Shown here: one piece after another, positions 8,960 through 17,256 of the stretch | Numbering within the stretch: position 1 is the stretch's first letter | Layout: each line of letters starts with the position of its first letter | Assembly: GCF_001905845.1 (NCBI RefSeq) | Contig: NZ_LIVZ01000017.1 | Coordinates: 62,001-126,000, forward strand | Direction of reading: 5' to 3' | Origin: Streptomyces sp. TSRI0107 | GTDB taxonomy: Bacteria > Actinomycetota > Actinomycetes > Streptomycetales > Streptomycetaceae | Length of the DNA: 64,000 bases | Position numbers and translations under genes: made by a program | Notes under the pieces: generated by a model | What the model was told of the DNA's origin: nothing | Databases searched by the model: none | Seen by the model: the letters and a program-made list of their open reading frames with translations, nothing else

Positions 8960-10003
8960 GTGCCGCGCCCCTGTGTACCACCCCCCGCCCCCCACGCGCC
9001 CCCGCTGCGCGCTCTGCTCCGTCAGTACGCCGCAGGTTCCGCCCTCGCCTGCGACCCCGTCGACCAAGGGCTGCTGAACCGCGGCTACCGGCTGTGCACC
9101 ACCCGCGGCCGCTACTTCCTCAAGCACCACTTCGACCCCGACACCGCCGACCCCGCCGCGATCGAGCGCCGCCACCGCGCCACCCAGCGCCTGGCCGCCC
9201 TCGGCGTCCCCGTCGCGCCGCCGCTGGCCGGACGCGACGGCCGCACGGTCGCCGTCGTCGGCGGCCACGCCTACGCCCTGCACCCGTGGATCGACGGCCG
9301 GCACCGCCACGGCGGCCAGCTCACCCCCGGCCAGTGCGCCCGGCTCGGGGCGCTCCTGGGCGCCGTGCACGCGAGCCTGGAGCGCGTGATGCCGCCCAAG
9401 GGACGCACGCCCCCGGCCACCAGCCCGCACCCGGTGGAGAGCGCCGACCCCGCCGACACGTTCGACCTCATCGACGACCTCCTCGCGCGCGTGCGCAGGC
9501 ACCGGCCCGCCGACTCCTTCGACGAACTCGCCCGGCACCGCCTCCTGGAGCGGCGCGCCCTGCTGGAGCGGCACGCGGACCGACGGCCACCGCGCGGCGG
9601 CTCGGTGGGCTGGGTGCACGGCGACTTCCACCCGTTCAACGTGCTCTATCAGGGCGACGCCCCGGCCGCGATCGTCGACTGGGACCGGCTCGGCGTACAG
9701 CCCCGCGCGGAGGAGGCCGTACGCGCCGCCGCGATCTTCTTCGTCCAGCCCGCGGGCACCCTGGACCTGCCCAAGGCGCGGGCGTACGCGCGCGCGTACC
9801 GGCGTTCGGCGCAGGCCACGCCCTCGGAACTCGCGGCGGCCGTGCACCGCGTGTGGTGGGAACGCCTCAACGACTTCTGGATGCTGCGCTGGCACTACGA
9901 GCGCGGCGACACCCGCGCGGACCCCCAGTTCCCCGCCGCCTCGGCGCTGGCGGTGTGGTGGACCCGGGAGTACGACGAGGTGTGCGGGGCGTTCGTGGAG
10001 TGA
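8960..10003 (+). CDS. Aminoglycoside phosphotransferase (APH)-fold kinase
   Basis: 347 residues. The catalytic and metal-binding motifs HGDFHPFNVL and IVDWDRLG of the APH/choline kinase fold lie at about residues 220-240. The N-terminal lobe has YFLKHH, a possible ATP-binding lysine. The family includes small-molecule kinases and uncharacterised relatives, so antibiotic resistance should not be assumed. The GTG start probably lies on a leaderless transcript (-10-like TAGCAT 7 nt upstream). The stop codon falls in the first, degenerate unit of a 33-bp tandem repeat shared with the 3' end of the neighbouring convergent kinase gene. Confidence 0.82.
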   Translation: MPRPCVPPPAPHAPPLRALLRQYAAGSALACDPVDQGLLNRGYRLCTTRGRYFLKHHFDPDTADPAAIERRHRATQRLAALGVPVAPPLAGRDGRTVAVVGGHAYALHPWIDGRHRHGGQLTPGQCARLGALLGAVHASLERVMPPKGRTPPATSPHPVESADPADTFDLIDDLLARVRRHRPADSFDELARHRLLERRALLERHADRRPPRGGSVGWVHGDFHPFNVLYQGDAPAAIVDWDRLGVQPRAEEAVRAAAIFFVQPAGTLDLPKARAYARAYRRSAQATPSELAAAVHRVWWERLNDFWMLRWHYERGDTRADPQFPAASALAVWWTREYDEVCGAFVE

Positions 10004-10123
10004 CGCCCGCGCAAGCGTTGTTCGTCGATGTAAGGACGTCCGCGCGGGGGCGGATGTCGGTGTGAAGGGCGTCCGCGCGGGGGCCGATGTCGGTGTGGAG
10101 GACGTCCGCGCGGGGGCGCGAGC
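10001..10123. repeat. 33-bp tandem repeat between convergent genes
   Basis: Two near-identical 33-bp units (10034-10066 and 10067-10099), a partial third (10100-10123) and a degenerate unit (10001-10033) that contains the stop codon of the phosphotransferase. Each clear unit contains CGTCCGCGCGGGGGC and ATGTCGGTGTG. The unit length is 11 codons. The array ends 3 bp before the stop codon of the minus-strand kinase. Confidence 0.8.
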
Positions 10124-10126
10124 AAC

Positions 10127-11785
10127 TCAGACGCCGCCGCCCCCGTCGGCGCCGCCGATGACGCCCGCGTCCGTGCCGGCGGTGTCGGTGCCACCGTTCT
10201 CGGTGCCGCCGTTCTCCGTACCGCCGTTCTCGGTGCCGCCGTTCTCGGTGCCACCGTTCTCCGTACCGCCGTTCTCGGTGCCGCCGTTCTCCGTGCCACC
10301 GGTGTCCGTGCCGCCGGTGTCGGTCGGCGCGGTGTTCGTCGGCTGGTCCGACGGGCCGTCGGTGAAGGACGGCTGCGGGGAGTACGAGGGGGCCGGCGTC
10401 GGGTCGTAGTTGCCCCAGCCGTCGCCGGTGCCCGTGTCCTGGCCCGTGGAGGTGTCCGGGGACTCCTCGGGCGTGTCGTCGCTCGGCGACTCCTCGGGCG
10501 TCTCCTTGTCGGTGCTCTGCGAGACCGTCGGGGAGGGCGAGTTGTCCGTGCTCGGCTTCTTGCCGTTGTCGCCGTTGAGGGCGAGCGCGACGCCCGCCGC
10601 GATGGCGATCACCGCGAGGACGGCGAGGATCCACAGCTTGCCGCGGCCGCTGCCCCTGTTGCCGTGCCCCTCGAAGCCGCCGTCGTCCCGGCCGCCGCCG
10701 TAGTTCGGCAGGATCTGCTGCGGGATCTGCGTGGTGCCGGAGGCGTCCACCGGGTGCGGCAGCACCGTCGTGCCCGCGAGACCGCCGGCCGGGGTGTGCC
10801 GGCCTTCGTGCGCCTCGACCGGGCCGGTGTTCCAGGTGCCGGTGTGGCCGCCCTGCTCGTACAGCATCTGCAGGCCGTACTGGACCAGCCCGCGCATCTC
10901 CTCGGCGGTCTGGAAACGGTCGTCGGGCTCCTTGGCGAGCGAGCGCATGACGAGGCCGTCCAGCTCCGGCGGGGCGGTGCCCTCGGAGACCTCGGACGGC
11001 GGCGTCGGGATGTCCTGGACGTGCTGGTAGACCACCGACAGCGGGGTCTCGCCGACGAACGGCGGGCGCAGCGCGAGGAGTTCGTAGAGCAGGCAGCCGG
11101 TGGCGTACAGGTCGGAGCGGTGGTCGACGGCCTTGCCGAGCGCCTGTTCCGGGGACAGGTACTGCGGGGTGCCCATCACCATGCCGGTCTGCGTCATCGT
11201 CGTGGACGCGCCGTGCAGGGCGCGGGCGATGCCGAAGTCCATCACCTTCACGGCGCCGTTGTCGGTGATGATGACGTTGGCGGGCTTGATGTCGCGGTGC
11301 ACGATGCCGTGCTGGTGCGAGTAGGCCAGCGCCTCCAGGACGCCGGAGACGATGATCAGCGCCTGCTCGGGGCCGGGCGCCTCGGCGTTGTGCAGCAGAT
11401 CGCGGATGGTGCGGCCCTCGACCAGCTCCATCACGATGTACGGCACCGACTGGCCGCCGACGAAGTCCTCGCCGGAGTCGTACACGGCGACGATCGCGTG
11501 GTGGTTGAGGCCGGCGACGGACTGCGCCTCGCGCGTGAAGCGGGCCTTGGAGACCGGGTCCTCGGCGAGGTCGGCGCGCAGCAGCTTGACCGCCACGGTA
11601 CGGCCGAGACGTACGTCCTCGGCCGCGAACACCTCGGCCATGCCGCCCCGGCCGAGCCGGTGCGTCAGCCGGTACCGGCCGTCCCCGACCAGTCCGCCAT
11701 TACCCCACAGCTCCGGCGCATCCGACATCCCGCCGCCACTCGCCTCGGGGTCGGACGGGCCCTGAGCGCGCTGCTGCTGTGCCAT
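10127..11785 (-). CDS. Membrane-anchored eukaryotic-type Ser/Thr protein kinase without PASTA domains
   Basis: 552 residues. The kinase domain covers about residues 35-300: glycine loop GRGGMAEVF, ATP lysine in VAVKLL, catalytic HRDIKPANVI, Mg-binding DFGIAR and an activation segment rich in Thr (STTMTQTGMVMGTPQYLSPE). A linker precedes one membrane helix near residue 390 (LAVLAVIAIAAGVAL). The outside part is not PASTA; it is Ser/Thr/Pro-rich and ends in a pentapeptide repeat based on GGTEN. GAGG precedes the ATG. It is divergent from a second kinase of the same family 324 bp away. The ligand is unknown. Confidence 0.92.
   Translation of the reverse strand: MAQQQRAQGPSDPEASGGGMSDAPELWGNGGLVGDGRYRLTHRLGRGGMAEVFAAEDVRLGRTVAVKLLRADLAEDPVSKARFTREAQSVAGLNHHAIVAVYDSGEDFVGGQSVPYIVMELVEGRTIRDLLHNAEAPGPEQALIIVSGVLEALAYSHQHGIVHRDIKPANVIITDNGAVKVMDFGIARALHGASTTMTQTGMVMGTPQYLSPEQALGKAVDHRSDLYATGCLLYELLALRPPFVGETPLSVVYQHVQDIPTPPSEVSEGTAPPELDGLVMRSLAKEPDDRFQTAEEMRGLVQYGLQMLYEQGGHTGTWNTGPVEAHEGRHTPAGGLAGTTVLPHPVDASGTTQIPQQILPNYGGGRDDGGFEGHGNRGSGRGKLWILAVLAVIAIAAGVALALNGDNGKKPSTDNSPSPTVSQSTDKETPEESPSDDTPEESPDTSTGQDTGTGDGWGNYDPTPAPSYSPQPSFTDGPSDQPTNTAPTDTGGTDTGGTENGGTENGGTENGGTENGGTENGGTENGGTENGGTDTAGTDAGVIGGADGGGGV
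10176..10325 (-). repeat. In-frame 15-bp minisatellite in a kinase C-terminus
   Basis: Ten 15-bp units in register. Seven encode GGTEN and three encode GGTDT-like variants, forming the extracellular tail of the kinase. Third-base differences between units show the array is not freshly amplified. Confidence 0.9.
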
Positions 11786-12109
11786 CAGTCCTCGCCGTCG
11801 TTTCTGCCCGCGGTGCGCGCGGTGTTGTTACGGTCTCCGTCGGCCACGCTACAGCCTCCGCGCAAGCCACCGGTCCGGGACGGGCGCCGTGACCGGCACG
11901 AGACGGACCGGCCATGAAACCGTGCGCCCGCGCGGTCGTGCAAATCCTGTGTACCGGGCGTACGGCCGCTGTAACGCTTCCGCGACGCTTCTTTCGCGTA
12001 CGGTCACGGAACGGGCACCGAGCTTGACGTGTCAGTGGCCTGGGGCAGACTTGGCCGGGAATAGCACTTTCGATCAACGGCGCCTGCAGGCCGACGGGGG
12101 ATACGGATC
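11786..12109. other. Divergent intergenic region between two kinase genes
   Basis: A promoter for the right-hand kinase is visible (12024-12051). For the left-hand kinase no -35/-10 pair is clear enough to name. No coding frame or RNA gene was recognised. Confidence 0.4.
12024..12051 (+). promoter_or_regulatory. Candidate promoter of the PASTA kinase gene
   Basis: -35 TTGACG, 16 bp spacer, -10 CAGACT, which puts the start about 50 bp before the ATG. Confidence 0.45.
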
Positions 12110-13750
12110 ATGAGCCAGGACGGCGCACAGGACCGGTACGCGGGGCGTTCGCTCGCCGGCGGCCGCTATCAGCTGCGTGATCTGCTCGGCCAGGGCGGCA
12201 TGGCCTCCGTCCACCTCGCGTACGACGCGGTGCTCGACCGTCAGGTCGCGATCAAGACCCTGCACACCGAACTGGGCCGCGAACAGGCGTTCCGCGAGCG
12301 GTTCCGCCGCGAGGCCCAGGCGGTGGCGAAGCTCACGCACACCAACATCGTCTCGGTCTTCGACACCGGCGAGGACGACGTCGACGGCATGACGACGCCT
12401 TACATCGTCATGGAGTACGTCGAGGGCCGTCCGCTGGGCTCCGTGCTGGAGGAGGACATCCGGCAGTTCGGCGCGATGCCCGCCGACAAGGCCCTCAAGG
12501 TCACCGCGGACGTGCTGGCGGCTCTGGAGATCAGCCACGAGATGGGGCTGGTCCACCGGGACATCAAGCCCGGCAACGTGATGGTGACGAAGCGGAACGT
12601 CATCAAGGTGATGGACTTCGGCATCGCGCGGGCCATGCAGTCCGGTGTCACCTCGATGACGCAGACCGGCATGGTCGTCGGCACCCCGCAGTACCTCTCC
12701 CCCGAGCAGGCGCTCGGCCGCGGCGTGGACGCCCGCTCCGACCTGTACTCGGTCGGCATCATGCTGTTCCAACTGGTCACCGGGCGGCTGCCGTTCGACG
12801 CGGACTCGCCGCTGGCGATCGCCTACGCGCACGTCCAGGAGGAGCCAGCCGCGGCCTCCTCGATCAACCGCTCCCTGCCGCCGGCCGTGGACGCGCTGAT
12901 CGCCCGCGCGCTGAAGAAGAACCCCAACGAGCGTTTCCCCACGGCCGAGTCGATGCGCGACGAGTGCCTGCGGGTCGCGGCCTCCGTCCAGGCGGCCCCG
13001 CCGAGCATCGTGCCGGGCGCCCCCACGCAGAGCGGCGCGGGCGTCGGCTCCGCCGTCTTCCCGCCGGTCGACCAGGGCACCCCGGCGCCCGTGAGCGGCG
13101 TCCAGACGCCGTACCAGCCGACGCCGGTCCCCAACCCGTACGGCACTCCGCCGCCGGCGCCCCAGCCGTCGTACGGCTACCCGCAGCAGGGCGGCTACCA
13201 GACGCCGGCGCCGACGCCGTCCCCGTACGCCGCGCAGCCGACGCCGGCGTACAACCTCACCCCGCAGCCGCCGGCCCCCTCGGCCTCCGGTGGGCGCAAG
13301 AGCAACAAGCCGGTGATCCTCGGCTCCGCCATCGTGGCCGTGCTCGCGGTCGGCGGTCTGATCGCGGCGCTGTCGCTGAGCGGCGGCGGCGGTGAGGAGG
13401 AGCGGGGCAAGGGCGGCGACGCCAGCCCTTCGGCCACGGTGACGCAGAAGCCGGGGTACCGCGGGCCGGACACCTCTCGGACGATCGAGACGACCGAGTG
13501 CACCGAGCCCCAGGAGTCGTACAACGACCCCGACAAGATCAAGATCCCGGACTTCCAGTTCAAGAACATCACGTCGGTCAAGGCGTGCCTGCGGGCCGCG
13601 GGCTGGCAGGTGGAGGTCAAGGACCAGGACGAGAACACCTACGGCGACGGCACGGTCATGAGCCAGTTCCCGGCCGCGGGCACGGACGTCGATCCCGAGG
13701 AGACCGTCCAGATCCAGCTCTACGTCTCGACCGGCAACCCGGCGTCCTGA
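12110..13750 (+). CDS. Membrane Ser/Thr protein kinase with a single PASTA domain
   Basis: 546 residues. The kinase domain has GQGGMASVHLAYD, VAIKTLH, HRDIKPGNVM and DFGIARAM, with activation loop MTQTGMVVGTPQYLSPEQ. A Pro/Tyr/Gln-rich juxtamembrane stretch leads to one membrane helix near residue 405 (IVAVLAVGGLIAALSL). Outside there is one PASTA-like domain (IPDFQFKNITSVKACLRAAG, ending TVQIQLYVSTG). PASTA modules bind peptidoglycan fragments or lipid II in better-studied kinases, so a wall-linked signal is plausible. GGGGGA precedes the ATG. A hairpin terminator follows the stop. Confidence 0.92.
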   Translation: MSQDGAQDRYAGRSLAGGRYQLRDLLGQGGMASVHLAYDAVLDRQVAIKTLHTELGREQAFRERFRREAQAVAKLTHTNIVSVFDTGEDDVDGMTTPYIVMEYVEGRPLGSVLEEDIRQFGAMPADKALKVTADVLAALEISHEMGLVHRDIKPGNVMVTKRNVIKVMDFGIARAMQSGVTSMTQTGMVVGTPQYLSPEQALGRGVDARSDLYSVGIMLFQLVTGRLPFDADSPLAIAYAHVQEEPAAASSINRSLPPAVDALIARALKKNPNERFPTAESMRDECLRVAASVQAAPPSIVPGAPTQSGAGVGSAVFPPVDQGTPAPVSGVQTPYQPTPVPNPYGTPPPAPQPSYGYPQQGGYQTPAPTPSPYAAQPTPAYNLTPQPPAPSASGGRKSNKPVILGSAIVAVLAVGGLIAALSLSGGGGEEERGKGGDASPSATVTQKPGYRGPDTSRTIETTECTEPQESYNDPDKIKIPDFQFKNITSVKACLRAAGWQVEVKDQDENTYGDGTVMSQFPAAGTDVDPEETVQIQLYVSTGNPAS

Positions 13751-13763
13751 CGGACCCGGGGAT

Positions 13764-13797
13764 GAGAAAGGGCCCGGCGTGATGCCGGGCCTTTCTC
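13764..13797 (+). terminator. Intrinsic terminator after the PASTA kinase
   Basis: A 14-bp stem (GAGAAAGG...GCCCGGC against GCCGGGCCTTTCTC, one bulged G) with a 5-nt loop, 14 bp after the stop. The symmetric A/T ends would let it also stop minus-strand transcripts from the convergent bpa gene. Confidence 0.8.
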
Positions 13798-13828
13798 GGT
13801 CGTACGGCTGGTGAGTGCGGCGGACGGT

Positions 13829-14377
13829 TTACAGGTACGGGCCGCCCTGGCGGCCGCCCCCGCGCGGATCGTCGTGGCCGTCGTGGCCGCCGACGCCGGG
13901 CGGGAGCGCGCGGCGCATCTGCTCCAGCTGGGCCCGCGCGGCCATCTGCTGGGCGAACAGCGTCGTCTGGATCCCGTGGAAGAGGCCTTCCAGCCAGCCC
14001 ACCAACTGAGCCTGCGCGATGCGCAGTTCCGCGTCGGACGGGGTCGCGTCGTCAGTGAACGGCAGGGAGAGCCGCTCCAGCTCCTCCACCAGCTCCGGCG
14101 CCAGACCGTCCTCCAGCTCCTTCACCGAGCTGGCGTGGATCTCCTTGAGCCGGACCCGGCTGGCCTCGTCGAGAGGCGCCACCCGCACTTCCTCCAGCAG
14201 CTGCTTGATCATGCTGCCGATCCGCATGACCTTCGCCGGCTGCTCGACCTGGTCCGTCACCGGGGTCTCGTGGGAGTCCTCGTCTCCACCGCCGCCACCG
14301 AGTGCCATGCCGTCCTGGCCCACGACCAGGATGCGCTGGGGGTTCTCCGGCGACCTTTCGTTCCTCGGCATCTCCAT
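13829..14377 (-). CDS. bpa: Bacterial proteasome activator Bpa
   Basis: 182 residues, close to the usual size. A charged N-terminus precedes a helical core (KVMRIGSMIKQLLEEVRVAP and VGWLEGLFHGIQTTLFAQ). The protein ends in GGPYL, comparable to the C-terminal GQYL-type tail by which mycobacterial Bpa docks into the 20S proteasome and opens its gate without ATP. The ATG at 14377 has GGAGAG 9 nt upstream. The frame stays open for another 222 codons upstream, through the reverse side of a repeat array, but that part does not look like Bpa. Confidence 0.88.
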   Translation of the reverse strand: MEMPRNERSPENPQRILVVGQDGMALGGGGGDEDSHETPVTDQVEQPAKVMRIGSMIKQLLEEVRVAPLDEASRVRLKEIHASSVKELEDGLAPELVEELERLSLPFTDDATPSDAELRIAQAQLVGWLEGLFHGIQTTLFAQQMAARAQLEQMRRALPPGVGGHDGHDDPRGGGRQGGPYL

Positions 14378-14483
14378 ACGGTCATTCTCTCCCACGCGCG
14401 CACCGCACTGAATGACCCGGTACGGCCAGCCACCTGGCGGCATCCGGAATGCCGGGGTCTGCCCGGGATGTGAGGCTGACTCC

Positions 14484-15101
14484 GTGAGCCGATGGCCGCG
14501 AGCACTGGGCGCGGCGGGACTGGGAGCGGTACTGGTCCTGCCGGGGGGTGGTGCGGGGTCGTACGGCGGGGTTCCGGCGTACGGGGCTCCTGATTCGACG
14601 TACGTGTCTGTTTCGACGTACGGGCCTGTTTCGACGTACGGGCCTGTTTCGTCATACGCGGCCGTTTCGACGTACGGCGGCGTCTCGTCGTACGAGGGCG
14701 TTTCGACGTACGGCCGCGTTTCGTCGTACGTGGGCGTTTCGTCGTACGCCACCGTCTCGTCGTACGGGACCGTATCGACCTTCCGGACGCCGCCGCCCAC
14801 CCCGTCCGCGGAGTCCCCCTCGCCCAGCCGGGCCGGGAACCCCGCCGGTGAGGGGCGGAACCGGCCCGGGCGGATGGAGGAACCCCTGCGGGAGCCCCCG
14901 AGGGACCGGCCCCCCGAAGACGCGGCGGACGAAGCAGACACTCCGTCGGCGGAACCCGCCACCGGCGCGCCCGAGGCCGCCGTGGAACGGACCGGCGAGC
15001 CCGTGCTGCGGATCCTGCCGCTCGGCTCCGGGATGGTGCTCATCGGGCTCGGCCTCGGGCTCGCCTTCGTCGGGCTGCGGGTGCGGCGCGGACGGGGCTG
15101 A
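14484..15101 (+). CDS. Secreted/anchored protein with S(T/S)YxxV hexapeptide repeats
   Basis: No known family was recognised. The GTG start has GAGG 8 nt upstream and gives a 205-residue protein: a basic start (SRWPRAL), a hydrophobic signal-like stretch, ten copies of a hexapeptide S(T/S)YxxV at about residues 38-97, a Pro/Glu/Arg-rich acidic middle, and a C-terminal membrane helix (GSGMVLIGLGLGLAFVGL) followed by RVRRGRG. This is the architecture of a membrane-anchored wall or surface protein exposing a Tyr/Ser-rich spacer. There is no sortase LPxTG/LAxTG signal. It is divergent from bpa with about 107 bp between them. Confidence 0.65.
   Translation: MSRWPRALGAAGLGAVLVLPGGGAGSYGGVPAYGAPDSTYVSVSTYGPVSTYGPVSSYAAVSTYGGVSSYEGVSTYGRVSSYVGVSSYATVSSYGTVSTFRTPPPTPSAESPSPSRAGNPAGEGRNRPGRMEEPLREPPRDRPPEDAADEADTPSAEPATGAPEAAVERTGEPVLRILPLGSGMVLIGLGLGLAFVGLRVRRGRG
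14595..14774 (+). repeat. Ten tandem 18-bp units
   Basis: Each unit begins TCG(A/T)C(G/A)TACG, and the ten run in perfect 18-bp register. Two neighbouring units (14613-14648) are identical. They encode the S(T/S)YxxV hexapeptides; the reverse strand is also open across the array. Confidence 0.92.
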
Positions 15102-15129
15102 CCGCCGCGCCGCCGTCAGCGCGGCACCG

Positions 15130-16110
15130 TCACTCCGTGACCAGCAGCACCTTGCCGACGTGGCCGCTCTCCTCCAGCAGCCGGTGCCCGGCGGCGGCCT
15201 CCCTCATCGGCAGTTCGCGGTCGACGACCGGCCGTACGTGACCGGCGTCCAGCAGCGGCCACACATGCTCTCGTACGGCCGCCACGATGGCCGCCTTCTC
15301 GGAGAGCGGGCGGGCCCGCAGCGAGGTCGCGCTGATCGCGGCGCGCTTGGCGAGCAGGGCGCCGATGTTCAGCTCGCCCTTGACGCCGCCCTGCATCCCG
15401 ATGATCGCGAGCCGGCCGTTGACGGCGAGCGCCTGGACGTTGCGGTCGAGGTACTTGGCGCCCATGTTGTCGAGGATGACGTCGGCGCCCGCGCCGCCGG
15501 TGGCCTCCTTGATCTCGGCGACGAAGTCCTGCTCCCGGTAGTTGATCAGAATGTCGGCGCCCAGCTCGGCGCAGCGGTCCAGCTTCTCCCGGGTGCCGGC
15601 GGTGACGGCGACGTCGGCGCCGACGGCCTTGGCGAGCTGGATCGCCATCGTGCCGATGCCGCTGGAGCCGCCGTGCACGAGCAGCGTCTCGCCGGGCCGC
15701 AGATGGGCGACCATGAAGACGTTCGACCAGACCGTGCAGACCACCTCGGGCAGCGCCGCGGCCTGGGTGACGGTCAGTCCCTTGGGCACCGGCAGCAGCT
15801 GCCCGGCGGGGACGACGACCTTCTCGGCGTAACCGCCGCCCGAGAGCAGCGCGCACACCTCGTCGCCGACGGTCCAGCCGCCGACGCCGGAGCCGAGGGC
15901 GGCGATCCGCCCGGAGCACTCCAGGCCGGGATAGGGGGAGGCGCCGGGCGGCGGCGCGTAGAAGCCCTGCCGCTGAAGGATGTCGGCCCGGTTCACGGCG
16001 CTCGCCGTCACCTCGACCAGGACCTCGCCCTCGCCGGGCTCAGGATCCGGTACCTCCGCCCAGGTCAGCGCCTCGGGACCGCCGGGTTTGGGAATCGTGA
16101 TCGCATGCAT
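15130..16110 (-). CDS. NAD(P)H-quinone oxidoreductase (zeta-crystallin type, MDR family)
   Basis: 326 residues. N-terminal GroES-like fold (EVLVEVTASAVNRADILQRQ) and a Rossmann fold with the nucleotide loop GGSSGIGTMAIQLAKA near residues 150-165. The zinc ligands of true alcohol dehydrogenases are absent, as expected for the quinone-oxidoreductase branch and TP53I3/PIG3-like proteins. It probably reduces quinones or enones with NADPH in the cytoplasm. It is divergent from the exporter operon. Confidence 0.88.
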   Translation of the reverse strand: MHAITIPKPGGPEALTWAEVPDPEPGEGEVLVEVTASAVNRADILQRQGFYAPPPGASPYPGLECSGRIAALGSGVGGWTVGDEVCALLSGGGYAEKVVVPAGQLLPVPKGLTVTQAAALPEVVCTVWSNVFMVAHLRPGETLLVHGGSSGIGTMAIQLAKAVGADVAVTAGTREKLDRCAELGADILINYREQDFVAEIKEATGGAGADVILDNMGAKYLDRNVQALAVNGRLAIIGMQGGVKGELNIGALLAKRAAISATSLRARPLSEKAAIVAAVREHVWPLLDAGHVRPVVDRELPMREAAAGHRLLEESGHVGKVLLVTE

Positions 16111-16257
16111 GGAAGCGACGCTACTCCTCGGTCGGAAGGCGGAGGCGCCTGGGACATCGGGCGGAATCGCGGCGAAAAGCGTATGCGGGAGCGATGAGTT
16201 TGCGCGACGGTGGAGGTCTTCCCTTGCGTAATCCGAGTACGCGGAAGGACACCCACC

Positions 16258-17256
16258 ATGAGCCAGCAGACCTCCGGCCTGGCCATCGAGACCGCGGGAC
16301 TGGTGAAGACGTTCGGTGACACCAGGGCCGTGGACGGCGTCGACCTCGCCGTGCCGACCGGCACGGTCTACGGAGTCCTCGGTCCGAACGGCGCCGGGAA
16401 GACGACCACCGTCAAGATGCTCGCCACCCTGCTGCGGCCCGACGCCGGCCAGGCCCATGTCTTCGGCCACGACGTGGTCCGCGAGGCCGACGAGGTGCGC
16501 GGCCGGGTCAGCCTGACCGGGCAGTACGCGTCGGTGGACGAGGACCTGACCGGCACGGAGAACCTGGTCCTGCTGGCCCGCCTGCTCGGGCACGGCAAGA
16601 AGAACGCGCGGGAGCGCGCCGCCCAGCTGCTGGAGGCCTTCGGGCTGACCGAGGCGGCCGGCAAGCAGGTCAAGAACTACTCCGGCGGCATGCGGCGCCG
16701 TATCGACATCGCCGCGTCCATCCTGAACACACCCGATCTGCTCTTCCTCGACGAGCCGACGACCGGGCTGGACCCGCGCAGCCGCAACCAGGTCTGGGAG
16801 ATCGTCCGCGCGGTGGTCGCCCAGGGCACGACCGTGCTGCTGACCACGCAGTACCTGGACGAGGCGGACCAGCTGGCGTCCCGGATCGCGGTCATCGACC
16901 GCGGCCGGGTGATCGCCGAGGGGACGAAGGGCGAGCTGAAGGCGTCCGTCGGCGCGGGCTCCGTCCATCTGCGGCTGCGGGACGCCGAGCAGCGGACCGA
17001 GGCGGCGGACGTGCTGCGCCGGACCCTGGACGCCCATGTGCAGCCGGAACCCGACCCGGTGGCGCTGACCGCCCGGCTCGGTACGGCGGCGAGCGACGAC
17101 ACCGCAGCCGAGCAGGCCGCGCGGGCGCTCGGCGAGCTGGCCCGCGCCGGGATCACCGTGGACAACTTCTCGCTGGGCCAGCCCAGCCTGGACGAGGTGT
17201 TCCTCGCCCTGACCGGACACGACACACAGGCCCCGAAGGACGAGGTGGCGGCATGA
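16258..17256 (+). CDS. ABC exporter ATP-binding protein (DrrA-type)
   Basis: 332 residues. Walker A GPNGAGKTT, signature YSGGMRRRIDIAAS, Walker B LLFLDEPTTGLDP, and the long C-terminal extension found in the daunorubicin-resistance DrrA family, ending SLGQPSLDEVFLALTG. It energises the permease encoded next, whose start overlaps its stop (ATGA). GGAAGG lies 9 nt before the ATG. DrrAB relatives export drugs, lipids or unknown compounds; the substrate is not evident. Confidence 0.9.
   Translation: MSQQTSGLAIETAGLVKTFGDTRAVDGVDLAVPTGTVYGVLGPNGAGKTTTVKMLATLLRPDAGQAHVFGHDVVREADEVRGRVSLTGQYASVDEDLTGTENLVLLARLLGHGKKNARERAAQLLEAFGLTEAAGKQVKNYSGGMRRRIDIAASILNTPDLLFLDEPTTGLDPRSRNQVWEIVRAVVAQGTTVLLTTQYLDEADQLASRIAVIDRGRVIAEGTKGELKASVGAGSVHLRLRDAEQRTEAADVLRRTLDAHVQPEPDPVALTARLGTAASDDTAAEQAARALGELARAGITVDNFSLGQPSLDEVFLALTGHDTQAPKDEVAA

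Noticed and set aside
8960..10003. Aminoglycoside resistance gene
   Set aside because: Only the general APH fold motifs are visible; nothing points to an antibiotic as substrate.
10001..10123. CRISPR or rho-independent terminator array
   Set aside because: Units touch each other without unique spacers, and the dyad in each unit is too short for a confident terminator.
14595..14774. CRISPR-like array
   Set aside because: The units are contiguous 18-mers without spacers and code a peptide repeat; no cas genes are present.
15130..17220. A 696-codon minus-strand reading that joins the quinone oxidoreductase to the antisense of the ABC ATPase
   Set aside because: The oxidoreductase starts at the family N-terminus at 16110; the upstream part is the reverse of the exporter ATPase gene.
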